DNA of 56,511 nucleotides from an uncultured Bacilli bacterium (GTDB lineage: Bacteria; Bacillota_I; Bacilli_A; RF39; UBA660): assembly GCA_947629025.1 (NCBI GenBank), contig CANRCC010000008.1, positions 1 to 56,511 of the forward strand, given 5' to 3'. Below the pieces are notes generated by a model, which saw only the letters and a program-made list of their open reading frames with translations, was not told the DNA's origin and did not search any database. The position numbers and the translations under genes were made by a program. Below, in pieces: positions 43,327-50,512 of this stretch. Each line of letters starts with the position of its first letter. The stretch's first letter is position 1.

Positions 43327-44196
43327 ATGAACGTAAATTTAATTAAAGAATTAAGAGATATGTCTGGTGCAGGTCTTATGGATTGTAAAAAAGCATTAGA
43401 AGCAAGTAATGGTGATATTGATAAAGCAATAGACTATCTAAGAGAAAAAGGAATAAGTAAAGCAGCTAAAAAAGCAGATAGAATAGCTGCAGAGGGTTTA
43501 AGTTCAATTTTAATTGAAGGAAATAATGCTTCAATTGTAGAAGTAAATTGTGAAACAGATTTTGTAGCTAAAAATGAAAAATTTGTTAATTTAGTAAATA
43601 CAATAGCAAAATTAATTGTTGAAAATGATGTAAAAACTATGGAAGAAGCAATGAATCTTAAAACTGATGAGGGTACATTAAATGATACAATAGTAAACTT
43701 TACTGCAACAATTGGAGAAAAAATAAGTTTTAGAAGATTTGATAGAATTACAAAGACAGATACACAAAATTTTGGTGGATATGTTCATATGGGTGGAAAG
43801 ATTGCAGTTTTAACATTAATTGATGGAGCTAATGAACAAGTAGCAAAAGATGTATCAATGCATTCAGCAGCAATGAGACCTAAATATGTTACTAGAAGTG
43901 AAGTATCTAAAGAAGAAATTGATAGAGAAACAAAAGTATTAAAAGAACAAGCAATTAATGAGGGAAAACCAGAAGATATTGCTGAGAAAATGGTTAATGG
44001 TCGTATAAATAAATTTTATAAAGAAATTTGTTTAGAAGAACAAGATTTTGTAAAAGATTCAGATGTAACTGTTGGAACATATGTTAAAAATAATGGTGGT
44101 TCTATAGTTAAAATGGTTCGTTTTGAAGTTGGTGAAGGTATAGAAAAGAAAGAAGAAAACTTTGCTGAAGAGGTAATGAACCAAATAAAAGGTTAA
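43327..44196 (+). CDS. tsf: Elongation factor Ts
   Basis: Nucleotide-exchange factor for EF-Tu. 289 residues: N-terminal UBA-like domain VNLIKELRDMSGAGLMDCKKAL, then CETDFVAKNEKF (the TDFV motif that contacts EF-Tu), MHSAAMRPKYVTRSEV and the C-terminal QDFVKDSDVTVGTYVKN. AAAGGAGG precedes ATG 43327. It closes the rpsB-tsf operon with a hairpin terminator just after the stop. pyrH, which usually separates tsf and frr, is not seen here; two unrelated genes lie between them. Confidence 0.96.
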   Translation: MNVNLIKELRDMSGAGLMDCKKALEASNGDIDKAIDYLREKGISKAAKKADRIAAEGLSSILIEGNNASIVEVNCETDFVAKNEKFVNLVNTIAKLIVENDVKTMEEAMNLKTDEGTLNDTIVNFTATIGEKISFRRFDRITKTDTQNFGGYVHMGGKIAVLTLIDGANEQVAKDVSMHSAAMRPKYVTRSEVSKEEIDRETKVLKEQAINEGKPEDIAEKMVNGRINKFYKEICLEEQDFVKDSDVTVGTYVKNNGGSIVKMVRFEVGEGIEKKEENFAEEVMNQIKG

Positions 44197-44206
44197 AATT
44201 GTTTAA

Positions 44207-44229
44207 ATGAGGATATAAATCCTCTTTTA
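44207..44229 (+). terminator. Terminator of rpsB-tsf
   Basis: GAGGAT (44209-44214) and ATCCTC (44219-44224) with a 4-base loop, then TTTT. Confidence 0.75.
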
Positions 44230-44277
44230 TTTTGCATTTAATTTTGATATAATTACTATAGTATAGGAAGTGTTTAA

Positions 44278-44913
44278 ATGAAAAGATATTCAAAGACAAT
44301 AATATTTTTAATATTTATATTATTTATTTTAGGAGTAGTATTTTATGTAGTTTACAAGAAAAATTCTTTTTCAAGTTTATATAGTAATGTACCAAAAGAT
44401 AATGTATATAAAAAAATAAATATAGATGATGCACTTGATTTAATAGAAAATAAAACTGGTATAATCTATATTGGTTATCCTACATGCCCTTGGTGTAAAA
44501 GTTTAGTACCAATATTAAATGAAGTTGCAAAGGAAGATGAGGTAAATACTATATATTATATAGATGATTTTTATAGTATGAGACCAGATAAAAATGAAAA
44601 ACCAAAAAATGTTAAAGAATATAATAAATTAGTTGATTTACTTGGTAGTGAAATAGTGGATATGAAATCAGAAAATAGTCAATTTAACGTAATTAAAGTA
44701 CCATTAGTATTATTTATCAAAGATGGAAAAATAGTTGACTATCATAAAGGAACATATCAAGGACATACTTTAAAAGAAAAAGTTGATAAAGATGGTAATA
44801 CTATCAAATATTTAGAAGAACTAACTGAAAAACAAAAAAATCAAATAAAAAATACTCTTGATAAAAAAATAAGAAAAGTATATTCAAATAAATGTGATGA
44901 TACAGGATGTTAA
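44278..44913 (+). CDS. Membrane-anchored thioredoxin-fold protein (CPWC)
   Basis: 211 residues. A single N-terminal membrane helix (about 8-27) presents a thioredoxin-like domain outside the cell. The redox site is PTCPWCKSLVP near residue 70, and KVPLVLFIKDGKIVDYHKG near 140 contains the cis-Pro. The size and N-terminal anchor resemble bacteriocin transport accessory or TlpA-like reductases. It may oxidise, reduce or isomerise disulphides in surface proteins, several of which here have conserved cysteine pairs (38014, 54569); this link is speculative. An extended -10 TGATATAAT precedes it (44245-44253). Confidence 0.8.
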   Translation: MKRYSKTIIFLIFILFILGVVFYVVYKKNSFSSLYSNVPKDNVYKKINIDDALDLIENKTGIIYIGYPTCPWCKSLVPILNEVAKEDEVNTIYYIDDFYSMRPDKNEKPKNVKEYNKLVDLLGSEIVDMKSENSQFNVIKVPLVLFIKDGKIVDYHKGTYQGHTLKEKVDKDGNTIKYLEELTEKQKNQIKNTLDKKIRKVYSNKCDDTGC

Positions 44914-44926
44914 TTAAGGTGATAAA

Positions 44927-45736
44927 ATGAAAGATAAAAGTAAAATGGAAGAATTTTTTGAAGAAATGAGAAAAATATTACAAGATGACAAACTTATGAT
45001 AATGGACTCAAGACAGGTATATAATTATTTAAAGTATTATAAAGTAATGCCAAATTCTGATAAAGAGTATGAAATTGATGATGCTTGTAATAAAATAGTT
45101 GAATATTCAAAAAAAAGAAATTTTCCATATATGGTCAAAATAAAAGGAAAATCTCCAAGTAAGTGGACACATATGTATGTGAATAAAGAAAATGTTGATT
45201 ATTCAAGTACTATTAAATTATACATACCAATTAAATATGATAAAGTAACAACAACACTAAGCAAGATATATTATTATTTAATTGAAAATAAAATAGAATG
45301 TGAAACAAAAATATCAAGTAGTAGTAAAAGCGATAATTTTGTTGTAAGAATGTATAATATTGATGATGTAAGACCTTTTTTAGATTATTGTAGCCATGCT
45401 AAAATACAAGATAATCTTTTAGAGACTAATCCTTTTATAAGTACAATAAATAATATAGGAGTAGTAAGAGATGAAGCACTAATAGAATCATTTAATGGAG
45501 GTTTATCAAAAGCATTATCAGAATTTTTAACTATGTGCCAAATGAATAACTGTTTAGATAAATTAAATTCAATAAATTTTAGAGAATATATTCTTGAAGT
45601 TATAAATAGAGAACCAAATCCTGATTTAAAATATAATTATTTATGTGTATTTGATAGTATAAATGAAATAATAGAGAGTTTAGATCCATTAGAAGATATA
45701 AGAAAAAATATTGAATCAAAGCCATATGGAATGTAA
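44927..45736 (+). CDS. Unknown protein between the thioredoxin-like gene and frr
   Basis: 269 residues, not recognised by name. The middle has an alternating-strand segment STIKLYIPIKYDKV...LIENKIECETKISSSS...DNFVVRMYNIDDVRPFLDYC, which I have seen in uncharacterised Firmicutes proteins and which suggests a paired beta-sheet/helix module. Short helices surround it (MEEFFEEMRKIL, LSKALSEFLTMCQ). Soluble. It starts 14 bases after the previous gene with AAGGTGAT, so it is probably an operon partner of the thioredoxin-like protein. Function unknown. Confidence 0.6.
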   Translation: MKDKSKMEEFFEEMRKILQDDKLMIMDSRQVYNYLKYYKVMPNSDKEYEIDDACNKIVEYSKKRNFPYMVKIKGKSPSKWTHMYVNKENVDYSSTIKLYIPIKYDKVTTTLSKIYYYLIENKIECETKISSSSKSDNFVVRMYNIDDVRPFLDYCSHAKIQDNLLETNPFISTINNIGVVRDEALIESFNGGLSKALSEFLTMCQMNNCLDKLNSINFREYILEVINREPNPDLKYNYLCVFDSINEIIESLDPLEDIRKNIESKPYGM

Positions 45737-45796
45737 ATAGTATTGATTTAAAAAAATTTATATAGTAAAATTAAGTATATTGAAAGGAAGATAAAA

Positions 45797-46339
45797 ATGG
45801 ATGAAATTATAACAGAAACAGTAGAAAAAATGGAAAAAACATTAGAAAGTTTAAATAATAAATTTACAAATATAAGAGCAGGAAGAGCAAATCCATCAAT
45901 GTTAGATCAAGTAAAGGTTAATTATTATGGTGCTTTAACACCACTTAATCAATTAGCAACTATATCAGTACCAGAAGCAAGAAAACTTCAAATAAAAGCA
46001 TTTGATAAAAGTTGTTTAAGTGATATAGAAAAAGCAATATATGAAGCAGATTTAGGATTAACACCGAATAATACTGGAGACCTTATATTTATTTCTATAC
46101 CAGAACTAACTGAAGATAGAAGAAAAGAATTTGTAAAACAAGCAAAACAAATGGCAGAAGAAGCAAAAATAGCATTAAGAAATATAAGACAAGATTCTAA
46201 TAATTCTATTAAAAAACTTGAAATTAATGAAGATGAAGAAAAATCAGGTATTAATGAAATTCAAGAATTAATAAATGAATATAATAAGAAAGTAGACGAA
46301 AGGTTAAAAGAAAAAGAAGACGAATTAATGACTATATAG
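45797..46339 (+). CDS. frr: Ribosome recycling factor
   Basis: 180 residues: the tRNA-mimic fold with FTNIRAGRANPSMLDQVKVNYYG near residue 25, LNQLATISVPEARKLQI, IPELTEDRRKEFVKQAKQMAEEAKIALRNIRQDSN and a charged C-terminal helix. Works with EF-G to split post-termination ribosomes. GAAAGGAAG lies before ATG 45797. Unlike in many Bacilli, pyrH does not precede it. A short ACTATATAGT palindrome with a T-run overlaps the stop codon and could act as a weak terminator. Confidence 0.96.
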   Translation: MDEIITETVEKMEKTLESLNNKFTNIRAGRANPSMLDQVKVNYYGALTPLNQLATISVPEARKLQIKAFDKSCLSDIEKAIYEADLGLTPNNTGDLIFISIPELTEDRRKEFVKQAKQMAEEAKIALRNIRQDSNNSIKKLEINEDEEKSGINEIQELINEYNKKVDERLKEKEDELMTI

Positions 46340-46359
46340 TCTCTTTTTTTAGGTATAAT

Positions 46360-47034
46360 ATGAAAAATAAAATATATATTTTATTACTAGTATTTATATT
46401 AATTTTTATATCTATAACATCACTAATTAAATTAAATTTAAAATATTATATAAATAATAATATTAAATATGACAACATTAATATTATAACAAATATAAAT
46501 TTATCTATATCTTCAAAAACAGAAAAGTCTAATATTACTTATAGATATCAAAAATCAAATAATGTATATAAAATAAATTATGATCAATACAAAGATGATA
46601 AACATAGTCTTAATATTGAAAAATATTATATAAAGAATAAAGATATATATGAATATACTTATGTTGATGATAAATGGAATAAGAAAAAGGTAAAAAATAT
46701 AGAAAAAATATTTAATATTAACTATGAAAAACTAAAAAAGAGTATAAAAACTGCTAGTTATAAAGGCATAGTTGATAATAAATATAAAAAATATACTGCA
46801 AAAATAAAAGTATATAATGCCTATAATTTTATATATAATAAAAATATATTAACTAGTAATGATAATAATAAATATATAAATATGGATATATATATTGATA
46901 AAACTAATAATTTCGTTTATAAAATACAATGTAATATACCAGATTTAGGAGAAAATATAACTAATTATAAGTTAGAAATTATAAATACAAAGATAAATAA
47001 TAATGATACAATTACTCTACCATTTAAAAAATAG
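46360..47034 (+). CDS. Unknown membrane-anchored extracellular protein
   Basis: 224 residues. A hydrophobic N-terminal segment (residues 4-24, IYILLLVFILIFISITSLI) is followed by a Lys/Asn/Tyr-rich extracellular part with regular beta-strand spacing (NINLSISSKTEKSNITYRYQ, TAKIKVYNAYNFIYN, INMDIYIDKTNNFVYKIQ), like a lipoprotein-type beta barrel but without a lipobox Cys. Composition is strongly biased to codons of A and T. The ribosome site is weak (TTAGGTATAAT before ATG 46360), so it may depend on readthrough from frr. A terminator follows. Confidence 0.55.
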   Translation: MKNKIYILLLVFILIFISITSLIKLNLKYYINNNIKYDNINIITNINLSISSKTEKSNITYRYQKSNNVYKINYDQYKDDKHSLNIEKYYIKNKDIYEYTYVDDKWNKKKVKNIEKIFNINYEKLKKSIKTASYKGIVDNKYKKYTAKIKVYNAYNFIYNKNILTSNDNNKYINMDIYIDKTNNFVYKIQCNIPDLGENITNYKLEIINTKINNNDTITLPFKK

Positions 47035-47035
47035 T

Positions 47036-47066
47036 AAAAATGTGCACTTTATAGGCACTTTTTTTA
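47036..47066 (+). terminator. Terminator of the 46360 gene
   Basis: AAAATGTGC / GCACTTTTT imperfect stem (one T-T mismatch) and a long T-run, directly after the stop. Confidence 0.65.
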
Positions 47067-47101
47067 TTTTTTGTCATAAATTAAAGTAGAGGAGTGATAA
47101 A

Positions 47102-47632
47102 ATGTCTAATTACAAGGAAATTGTAACTAAAGCTGTAATTGGTAAAGGTAAAAAATATTTTAAAAATAAATATTCTGTAACTAGTGAAGTAAATCCTACA
47201 ACAATTTTAGGCTGTTGGATTATAAATCATAAATTTAAAGGATTCGTACAAGGTGATGATGTAGTTGTTGATGGTTCATTTGATATAAATATATGGTATT
47301 CATATGATAATGATACTAAGACAAATGTAATAAATCAAACTATAAAATATAATGAATTAATAAATGTAAAAACAAAGTTAGATGTTGACTTTAATGATTC
47401 AGAAATAATAGTTAGAGCATTAAAACAACCAAGTTGTGGTAATGTTCAAATAAATGGTACAACAATAGATTTTGATATAGAAAAAGAATTAGGTATAGAA
47501 GTAGTAGGAGATACAAAGGTAAAAATAATGGTAGAAGATGAAGAAGACAAATGGGAAGTATTTGATGATGTTGTTACAGAAGAAACATTAAATGAGATAG
47601 ATGAGCAAGTAGAAGATGAATTTTTAGAATAG
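47102..47632 (+). CDS. cotE: Outer spore coat morphogenetic protein CotE
   Basis: 176 residues. The N-terminus MSNYKEIVTKAVIGKGKKY, the ILGCWIINHKFKG segment near residue 36, FDINIWYSYDNDTKTNV near 60, then LKQPSCGNVQ and an acidic Glu/Asp-rich tail (EEDKWEVFDD to EQVEDEFLE) match CotE of Bacillus, which starts MSEYREIITKAVVAKGRKF and has ILGGWIINHKYD and VNVWYSY. CotE is needed to assemble the outer coat of endospores and sits at the coat edge under SigE control. CATAAATT at 47075-47082 is a weak SigE-like -10. It is monocistronic with a strong terminator. This is a strong marker of sporulation ancestry. Confidence 0.9.
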   Translation: MSNYKEIVTKAVIGKGKKYFKNKYSVTSEVNPTTILGCWIINHKFKGFVQGDDVVVDGSFDINIWYSYDNDTKTNVINQTIKYNELINVKTKLDVDFNDSEIIVRALKQPSCGNVQINGTTIDFDIEKELGIEVVGDTKVKIMVEDEEDKWEVFDDVVTEETLNEIDEQVEDEFLE

Positions 47633-47667
47633 TGTCAACAAAAATAGTTGACACTATTGTTTTTTTA
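47628..47667 (+). terminator. Terminator of cotE
   Basis: AATAGTGTCAAC (47628-47639) and GTTGACACTATT (47647-47658) form a perfect 12-bp stem, followed by a T-run. The stem contains the cotE stop codon. Confidence 0.88.
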
Positions 47668-47708
47668 TAGTATTATTATAGTAACAAATGAAAAAGGAGG
47701 AGTTATAT

Positions 47709-47975
47709 ATGGCTGTTAAATTAAGATTAAAAAGAATGGGAGCAAAGAAAAAACCATTTTATAGATTAGTAGCTGCAGATTCAAGAAGTCCTAGAGATGG
47801 TAGATTTATAGAATCATTAGGATATTATAATCCACTTAATGGAGATATAAAAATTGATGAAGAAAATGCTCTTAAATGGTTAAAAGATGGTGCTATTCCA
47901 ACAAATACTGCAAAAGATGTACTTTCTAAAGTAGGAATTATGAGTAAATTCCATAATGAAAAAAGAGGTAAATAA
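47709..47975 (+). CDS. rpsP: 30S ribosomal protein S16
   Basis: 88 residues: [35 protein letters not shown] opening, LGYYNP, and a C-terminal [13 protein letters not shown]. It stabilises 16S rRNA folding. The ATG at 47709 is chosen over 47688 because AAAGGAGGAG precedes it. khpA starts 3 bases after the stop, the rpsP-khpA (ylqC) pairing of Bacillus. rimM and trmD do not follow as they do there. Confidence 0.97.
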   Translation: MAVKLRLKRMGAKKKPFYRLVAADSRSPRDGRFIESLGYYNPLNGDIKIDEENALKWLKDGAIPTNTAKDVLSKVGIMSKFHNEKRGK

Positions 47976-47977
47976 TA

Positions 47978-48220
47978 ATGTCATTAGTAGAATTAACAGA
48001 AATGATAATAAAATCATTAGTAAAAGATGAAGATTCAGTATCAGTAAAAGAATTTGATGAAGAAGACAATATTATTATTGAAGTAATGGTTAAAGAATCT
48101 GATATGGGTTCAGTTATTGGAAAAGATGGAAAAATTGCAAATTCTATTAGAACAGTAGTACAAGCAAGTTCTTATTTAAAAGATAATAAAAAAGTTAGAA
48201 TAAACATTAATTCATTTTAA
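47978..48220 (+). CDS. khpA: KH-domain RNA-binding protein KhpA
   Basis: 80 residues, a single KH domain with the GxxG loop VIGKDGKIANSIRTVVQA near residue 46. KhpA (YlqC) partners KhpB/Jag in RNA binding and is linked to cell division and elongation control in other Firmicutes. It is coupled to rpsP. Its stop codon lies in a perfect 12-bp terminator stem. Confidence 0.92.
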   Translation: MSLVELTEMIIKSLVKDEDSVSVKEFDEEDNIIIEVMVKESDMGSVIGKDGKIANSIRTVVQASSYLKDNKKVRININSF

Positions 48221-48231
48221 TGTTTATTTTT
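48199..48231 (+). terminator. Terminator of rpsP-khpA
   Basis: AATAAACATTAA (48199-48210) / TTAATGTTTATT (48217-48228), a perfect 12-bp stem with a 6-base loop, then TTT. It contains the khpA stop codon. Confidence 0.8.
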
Positions 48232-48242
48232 ATGCTAAAAAT

Positions 48243-48271
48243 TTGCTTTTTTTTAAGTTTTATGGTATTAT
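48243..48271 (+). promoter_or_regulatory. Promoter of the 48303 gene
   Basis: TTGCTT (48243-48248), a 17-base spacer and TATTAT (48266-48271). Confidence 0.6.
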
Positions 48272-48302
48272 AGAGCACGTTTTATAAAAAAGGGGTGTTT
48301 TT

Positions 48303-49118
48303 ATGAAATCAAATAAGATATTAAATTATATTCTTTGGCTACCTTTTGCAATCTCAATAGGTGCCTTAGTATTATTTTTAAGATATTTTATAATGTTTAA
48401 ATTAGACTCTAATTTAATAATGACTAAAGATGTAAAAGAAACATTAAACGGATATCTAATAATAGTATTTGTATCATTGTTTGTAGGGCTTTTAATAGTA
48501 TTTTTTAAGAAGATATTTGCGCTTGTAAATACAGATAAGAAAAAAGATAAAGACAATATCTTACCATCAAATAATTGGTCAAGTAATATTAGTAATGATA
48601 AAAAAGTTATAAATTATGTTGAAAATAATTCAAAAGGTATTACTAATGAATCTAATTTTATAAAATATGCAAAAGCAAATAATGTAATAAAAGTAAAATT
48701 ATCAGATCCAGTTACATGGCCTAAATTAAAAGGTAAAGTATTTGATACTGATGAAGATATTGAAATACTACTATTAGATGATGATATAGACTATAATGTT
48801 ATTGATTCAATAAAATGCCCAAAATGTAATAAAATAGTAAATAAAGATGCATTTATATGTACTAATTGTGGTGTTTTATTAAATGAAAATTTATTAAGTG
48901 ACGTAATATCAAATTTTAAAGAAACTAAAAAAGAAGAAGAAATAATTAAAGTTGAAGAACAACCTAAGAAAAAATTTAATTTTGTATTATTTCTTGTTAA
49001 TTTTATGATTATAATATTATGTATATTTTTAATATTTTTAATAGGTAATAAAATAGTTAATCAAAGAGATAAAAATTATAGTAATATGAATATTATAAAT
49101 GAAACTTATAGAGAATAA
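48303..49118 (+). CDS. Membrane protein with zinc-ribbon domain
   Basis: 271 residues. Two N-terminal membrane helices (about 9-28 and 48-68) are followed by a cytosolic region with a zinc ribbon CPKCNKIVNKDAFICTNCG near residue 178, then a Lys-rich stretch and a C-terminal membrane helix (about 228-250, FVLFLVNFMIIILCIFLIFLI). The layout is that of regulatory or scaffold membrane proteins of unknown role. A monocistronic unit with its own promoter, AAAGGGG before ATG 48303 and a terminator at the stop. Confidence 0.7.
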   Translation: MKSNKILNYILWLPFAISIGALVLFLRYFIMFKLDSNLIMTKDVKETLNGYLIIVFVSLFVGLLIVFFKKIFALVNTDKKKDKDNILPSNNWSSNISNDKKVINYVENNSKGITNESNFIKYAKANNVIKVKLSDPVTWPKLKGKVFDTDEDIEILLLDDDIDYNVIDSIKCPKCNKIVNKDAFICTNCGVLLNENLLSDVISNFKETKKEEEIIKVEEQPKKKFNFVLFLVNFMIIILCIFLIFLIGNKIVNQRDKNYSNMNIINETYRE

Positions 49119-49136
49119 TTATATTCTCTATTTTTC
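49109..49136 (+). terminator. Terminator of the 48303 gene
   Basis: TAGAGAAT (49109-49116) / ATTCTCTA (49123-49130) followed by TTTTT, overlapping the stop. Confidence 0.75.
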
Positions 49137-49204
49137 TTGTTTTTAATTATTATATAATGTATAATTATTGTATAGAAAGTGATTATCATATAATTAAAAA
49201 ATAA

Positions 49205-49243
49205 AGTAAGAAAAAATAGATGATAAAAAATAATTTATCATCT
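49205..49243 (-). terminator. Terminator of the minus-strand gene at 49245
   Basis: AGATGATAAA (49218-49227) / TTTATCATCT (49234-49243). The A-tract at 49210-49217 gives a T-run on the minus-strand transcript. Confidence 0.75.
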
Positions 49244-49244
49244 T

Positions 49245-49643
49245 TTATATTAATGGATTTTCTACATCTGATGGAGTTAATGATTGTTCTTTTCTATTTA
49301 GATAAGAGACATAAAGAATTATAATCGCACCTACTAAAGTTAATATATTAGTAAATAAAAGAAGACCATTTTTATATTGAGCTACACTATTATCTTCTTC
49401 TTGCTTATAGTTTTTGTATCCTACATATAATGAAATTAAAACAGCAATTATAATAACTATTCTATTATAAAATGAAATATTAAGAATTTGTCTATTATTA
49501 AAATATCTTTTTCCTTTTACTAAATTACCTCTTTCATCAAATGTTATTCCCAATGATACTAATGATGATAGAATAAAAACTATAGAAGAAATAATATTTA
49601 GATTTATTGAAAGAGTATCTTCTTTTTTCTTTTTACTATTCAT
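49245..49643 (-). CDS. Small three-helix membrane protein of unknown function
   Basis: 132 residues on the minus strand with three hydrophobic segments: LNIISSIVFILSSLVSLGI (about 14-33), FYNRIVIIIAVLISLYVGY (about 58-77) and LLLFTNILTLVGAIIILYV (about 94-113). Charged loops and a polar tail (SDVENPLI) connect them. No family recognised. It is the only minus-strand gene in this part of the window, has its own terminator, and the plus strand has no competing ORF, which supports it. The ribosome site is weak (TTTAGAATATAATTAAAT before ATG). Confidence 0.6.
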   Translation of the reverse strand: MNSKKKKEDTLSINLNIISSIVFILSSLVSLGITFDERGNLVKGKRYFNNRQILNISFYNRIVIIIAVLISLYVGYKNYKQEEDNSVAQYKNGLLLFTNILTLVGAIIILYVSYLNRKEQSLTPSDVENPLI

Positions 49644-49738
49644 ATTTAATTATATTCTAAAAAGTATAATAAATAATAAATGGTTGTATTTTTTTATTTA
49701 GTGTAGTAAAATATAGTAGGTTAAAAAGGAGTGTTAAT

Positions 49739-50455
49739 ATGGGAAGAGCATACGAGGTTAGAAAAGCATCTATACAAAAAAATGGTGCCATAAAAGCTAA
49801 ATTATATTCAAACTTTGCTAAAGAAATTTATTTAGCTGCTAAAAATGGTGGAGTTGATATTGATTCTAATCCTAATTTAAAAAGATTAGTTGAAAAAGCT
49901 AAAAAAAGTCAAGTACCAGGAGATATAATAAAAAGAGCAATAGATAAAGTTAATAATGGTGCAGATGAGAGTTATACTTCTTGTAGATATGAGGGATTTG
50001 GTCCAGGAGACTCAACATTAATAATAGATTGTTTAACTGATAATGTAAATCGTGCAGTAAGTATGGTAAGAGCAGCATTTACAAAATGTAAATGTAAATT
50101 AGGTGCTATTAATTCAGTATCTCATTCATATGAAAATCTAGCAATTGTAGGCTTTAAAGGAATAAGTGAAGAAGAAGCATTAGATGCAGTTATGCTGGAT
50201 GATATAAATATAAATGATATAGAACAAGATGATGATTTAGTTATAATATATGGAGATCCTAAAGATTTACATAAAATTAAAACAGCTATTAGAAAATTAG
50301 ATGAAAATATAGAATTTGAAATAGATGAAATAAGTATGCTTCCAATAGAAAAGATTAAATTACAAGGAGAAGACTTAGAAATATTTAATAAATTATTAGA
50401 TATGTTAGATGACGTAGAAGATGTTCAAAATGTATATCATAATGTTGAATTATAA
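49739..50455 (+). CDS. YebC/PmpR family transcriptional/translational regulator
   Basis: 238 residues. The YebC fold is clear: MGRAYEVRKASIQKNGAIKAKLYSNFAKEIY, PNLKRLVEKAKKSQVPGDIIKRAIDK near residue 45, YEGFGPGDSTLIIDCLTDN near 85 and NRAVSMVRAAF. It belongs to the YeeN-like branch with a slightly divergent N-terminus (MGRAYEVRK rather than MAGHSKW). Proteins of this family act as DNA-binding regulators in some bacteria, and recent work ties others to translation through polyproline. AAAGGAG precedes ATG 49739. Monocistronic. Confidence 0.9.
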   Translation: MGRAYEVRKASIQKNGAIKAKLYSNFAKEIYLAAKNGGVDIDSNPNLKRLVEKAKKSQVPGDIIKRAIDKVNNGADESYTSCRYEGFGPGDSTLIIDCLTDNVNRAVSMVRAAFTKCKCKLGAINSVSHSYENLAIVGFKGISEEEALDAVMLDDININDIEQDDDLVIIYGDPKDLHKIKTAIRKLDENIEFEIDEISMLPIEKIKLQGEDLEIFNKLLDMLDDVEDVQNVYHNVEL

Positions 50456-50482
50456 AGTAATGGTGTAAATCATTACTTTTTA
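50453..50482 (+). terminator. Terminator of the YebC-family gene
   Basis: AAAGTAATG / CATTACTTT stem with an 8-base loop and a T-tail. The extended -10 of the next gene follows immediately (TGTTATAAT 50483-50491). Confidence 0.75.
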
Positions 50483-50512
50483 TGTTATAATTAATATAGG
50501 ATAGTGATACTT

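Noticed and set aside
46353-46360. TATAAT just before ATG 46360 as a promoter for a leaderless transcript
   Set aside because: Transcription would start after the ATG, and no other in-frame start follows closely; more likely a chance match in AT-rich sequence.
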